Assembly: GCF_016583785.1 (NCBI RefSeq)
Contig: NZ_NRRU01000030.1
Location: forward strand, 1 to 51,840
Source: Rubrivivax gelatinosus
GTDB taxonomy: Bacteria > Pseudomonadota > Gammaproteobacteria > Burkholderiales > Burkholderiaceae_C
DNA: 51,840 bases
Direction: 5' to 3'
Below the pieces are notes generated by a model. The model ran no database searches, was not told the origin of the DNA, and was given only the letters and a program-made list of their open reading frames with translations. How positions within the stretch are numbered: the first letter of the stretch is position 1; every line of letters begins with the position of its first letter. Made by a program: the position numbers and the translations under genes. This document shows positions 50,303-51,840 of this stretch, piece by piece.

Positions 50303-51781
50303 TCAGCGGCGCCGGCGCACGCGGGCCAGCAGCCGGGCCAGGCCGAACAGCTCGGCCAGTTCGTGCAGCGCCTGGCGCGAGCTGGGCACGGCGAGCCCCG
50401 CGAGCAGCGCCGACAGCGAGCCGACCGACAGCAGCAGCGCCGCGCCGACGGCGCCGTCCAGCGTCGGCATCAGCGCCCAGAGGGCGCCGCAGCCCAGGCC
50501 GCTGCCGGCGGCCAGCGGCAGGCCGGCGGTGGCGGCGCGGAACTGGTCGGCGGTACCGACCGGCCCCGAGCGGCCCGCCACCCACACGCGCAGCACGCCG
50601 ACGAGCACGCTCGAGACGGTGAAGCCCAGCGCCGCGCCGATGACGCCGTAGCGCACGCCGACGGCGATGCAGCTGACGCGCAGCACCAGGTCGACGAGCC
50701 CCTGCCGGCGCAGTTCGGCCGAGCGGTTCTGGGTGACGAACAGGTCGCCGACGGCGTACGAAAAGCCCACCGCGAACATCGCCGGCGCGAGTGCGGCGAA
50801 CACCAGCCCGGCGGTATGCCAGCCGGGGCCGAGCAGCGTCTCGACCAGCGGCACCGCGGCGAAGCTGAGCACCACCGACAAGGGCATCAGGAAGACGCAG
50901 AGCTTGCGCACCAGGCCGAGATAGGCCTCGCGGTATTCCTGCGGGTGCGGCCGCAGCCGCGTCAGCAGCGGCATCACCGCCTGCGTGATCGGCTGGATCA
51001 GGTTGGCGTGCGGCAGCGAGTACAGCGCCTGCGCACGGTTGTACTGGCCCAGCGTGTTGCTGCCGAGGTAGTGGCCGATCAGCACCGCCGCCGCGTTGTT
51101 CGAGACGAAGACCGAGATCGAGTAGACCGACGAGTTGGCGCCGAAGCGCAGCAGGTCGCCCAGCTCCTCGTGCCGGCGCGGCCGCCCCGGCACCCAGCGG
51201 CTGGCGCCGACGTAGATCGCCGCGCTGCACACCGTCTGCACCAGGTTGCCGTAGACGATGGCCCAGACGTCGCGCGTGACCAGCGCCACCGCCAGCGTGG
51301 TCGCGAAGCCGGCGACGACGGCGACGATGTCGGCGACCGCGACCACCGCGAAACGCAGTTCGCGGTTGACCAGCGCCTGATGCTGCGCGCACAGCCCGCT
51401 GAGCAGGAACGCGATCAGCGACACCAGGATCACGCCCAGCACCGCCGGTTCGCCGAAGAAACGCGCCGCCAGCGGCGCGGTGGCCGCGATCAGCAGCGAC
51501 AGCAGGATCGTCATGCCGGCGTTGAACCAGAAGATCAGCGAGAGCTCGGCCTGCGAGATCACGCCCTTGCGCAGCACCGCGTTCGTCAGGCCGAAGTCGC
51601 GGAAGATCGCCGCGAAGGACAGGATCACCGTCGACATCGTCGCCAGCCCGAACTCGTGCGGGGACAGCAGCCGCGCCACGGTGATCGTCGAGACGAAGGT
51701 GACCACCAGCGCCGCCGCGCGCCGCGCGAGCAGCAGCAGCGGCCCCGAGCGGGCGCGGCGCTTGGCTTCTTCGATGTCCAT
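50303..51781 (-). CDS. Wzx/WzxC-type polysaccharide flippase
   Basis: A 492-residue polytopic protein of the polysaccharide transport (MOP) superfamily, probably flipping undecaprenyl-linked oligosaccharide across the inner membrane. The start region GPLLLLARRAAALVVTFVSTITVARLLSPHEFGLATM (quoted in part) is the typical first helix and amphipathic loop. GRYNRAQ-like GQYNRAQALYSLP and about 12-14 helices follow. ATG 51781 is preferred; a TTG four codons upstream is possible. It ends with a basic RRRR tail. It converges with the glycosyltransferase gene and is transcribed from the window edge inward, so its locus probably continues beyond 51840. Confidence 0.85.
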   Translation of the reverse strand: MDIEEAKRRARSGPLLLLARRAAALVVTFVSTITVARLLSPHEFGLATMSTVILSFAAIFRDFGLTNAVLRKGVISQAELSLIFWFNAGMTILLSLLIAATAPLAARFFGEPAVLGVILVSLIAFLLSGLCAQHQALVNRELRFAVVAVADIVAVVAGFATTLAVALVTRDVWAIVYGNLVQTVCSAAIYVGASRWVPGRPRRHEELGDLLRFGANSSVYSISVFVSNNAAAVLIGHYLGSNTLGQYNRAQALYSLPHANLIQPITQAVMPLLTRLRPHPQEYREAYLGLVRKLCVFLMPLSVVLSFAAVPLVETLLGPGWHTAGLVFAALAPAMFAVGFSYAVGDLFVTQNRSAELRRQGLVDLVLRVSCIAVGVRYGVIGAALGFTVSSVLVGVLRVWVAGRSGPVGTADQFRAATAGLPLAAGSGLGCGALWALMPTLDGAVGAALLLSVGSLSALLAGLAVPSSRQALHELAELFGLARLLARVRRRR

Positions 51782-51840
51782 CGTCGGGTTCAAGCCGCGC
51801 CCCGTGCCGGCCGCCGCGGGCGGGCAGGGCGGGTGCTGCG

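Overview
The window is about 52 kb of very GC-rich (roughly 70%), densely coded DNA. It is most consistent with a betaproteobacterium of the order Burkholderiales, Rubrivivax/Leptothrix/Ideonella-like. That placement is inferred from protein style, a Bug-family receptor paired with a porin, a type A RNase P RNA and the complete dcw cluster; no rRNA or tRNA gene is present to confirm it.

Layout. 1-2.7 kb: the 3' end of a protein gene, htpX, a small membrane-anchored protein, and cysK on the opposite strand behind a strong GNRA-loop bidirectional terminator. 2.65-3.1 kb: rnpB (RNase P RNA). 3.2-5.8 kb: a Bcr/CflA-type MFS exporter, a periplasmic alpha-carbonic anhydrase and a small membrane protein. 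6.2-23.2 kb: the whole division and cell wall cluster in canonical order, mraZ-rsmH-ftsL-ftsI-murE-murF-mraY-murD-ftsW-murG-murC-ddl-ftsQ-ftsA-ftsZ. Most junctions are 4-bp ATGA overlaps and the cluster ends at a strong intrinsic terminator. Its enzymes carry UDP-MurNAc to the pentapeptide (MurC, MurD, MurE, MurF, Ddl), make lipids I and II (MraY, MurG), polymerise and crosslink septal wall (FtsW, FtsI) and assemble the divisome (FtsL, FtsQ, FtsA, FtsZ).

23.3-30.1 kb: an exported M48-like protein whose HExxH has become RExxH, a membrane ferric reductase-like flavoprotein, a B12-binding-type radical SAM protein with a CX4CX2C cluster motif, a Bug/TTT solute receptor and a porin. 30.1-35.8 kb: modE, divergent from a three-gene operon (TonB-dependent receptor, Tat-exported ABC-type substrate-binding protein, di-haem cytochrome oxidoreductase). 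The modE/TonB intergenic region carries two matching 26-bp ModE-box-like dyads and a third perfect dyad midway between them. I regard this as the most interesting unit: a candidate molybdenum-responsive outer-membrane uptake/redox system.

36.0-41.8 kb: two tandem hybrid histidine kinases, one with a pseudo-receiver. 41.8-44.3 kb: a transglutaminase-like protein, a small basic-tailed protein and an orphan kinase-fold protein. 44.4-47.0 kb: an ECF42-like sigma factor followed by PhnB/VOC, AHSA1/SRPBCC and YCII/DGPF proteins. 47.2-49.2 kb: a membrane GGDEF-EAL protein with a ruined GGDEF and an intact EAL. 49.5-51.8 kb: a glycosyltransferase and a polysaccharide flippase, probably one edge of a surface polysaccharide locus.

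No CRISPR array, insertion sequence, prophage, tRNA or rRNA was recognised. Start codons were chosen from ribosome-binding sites and family length. All family assignments are by eye, without database searches.
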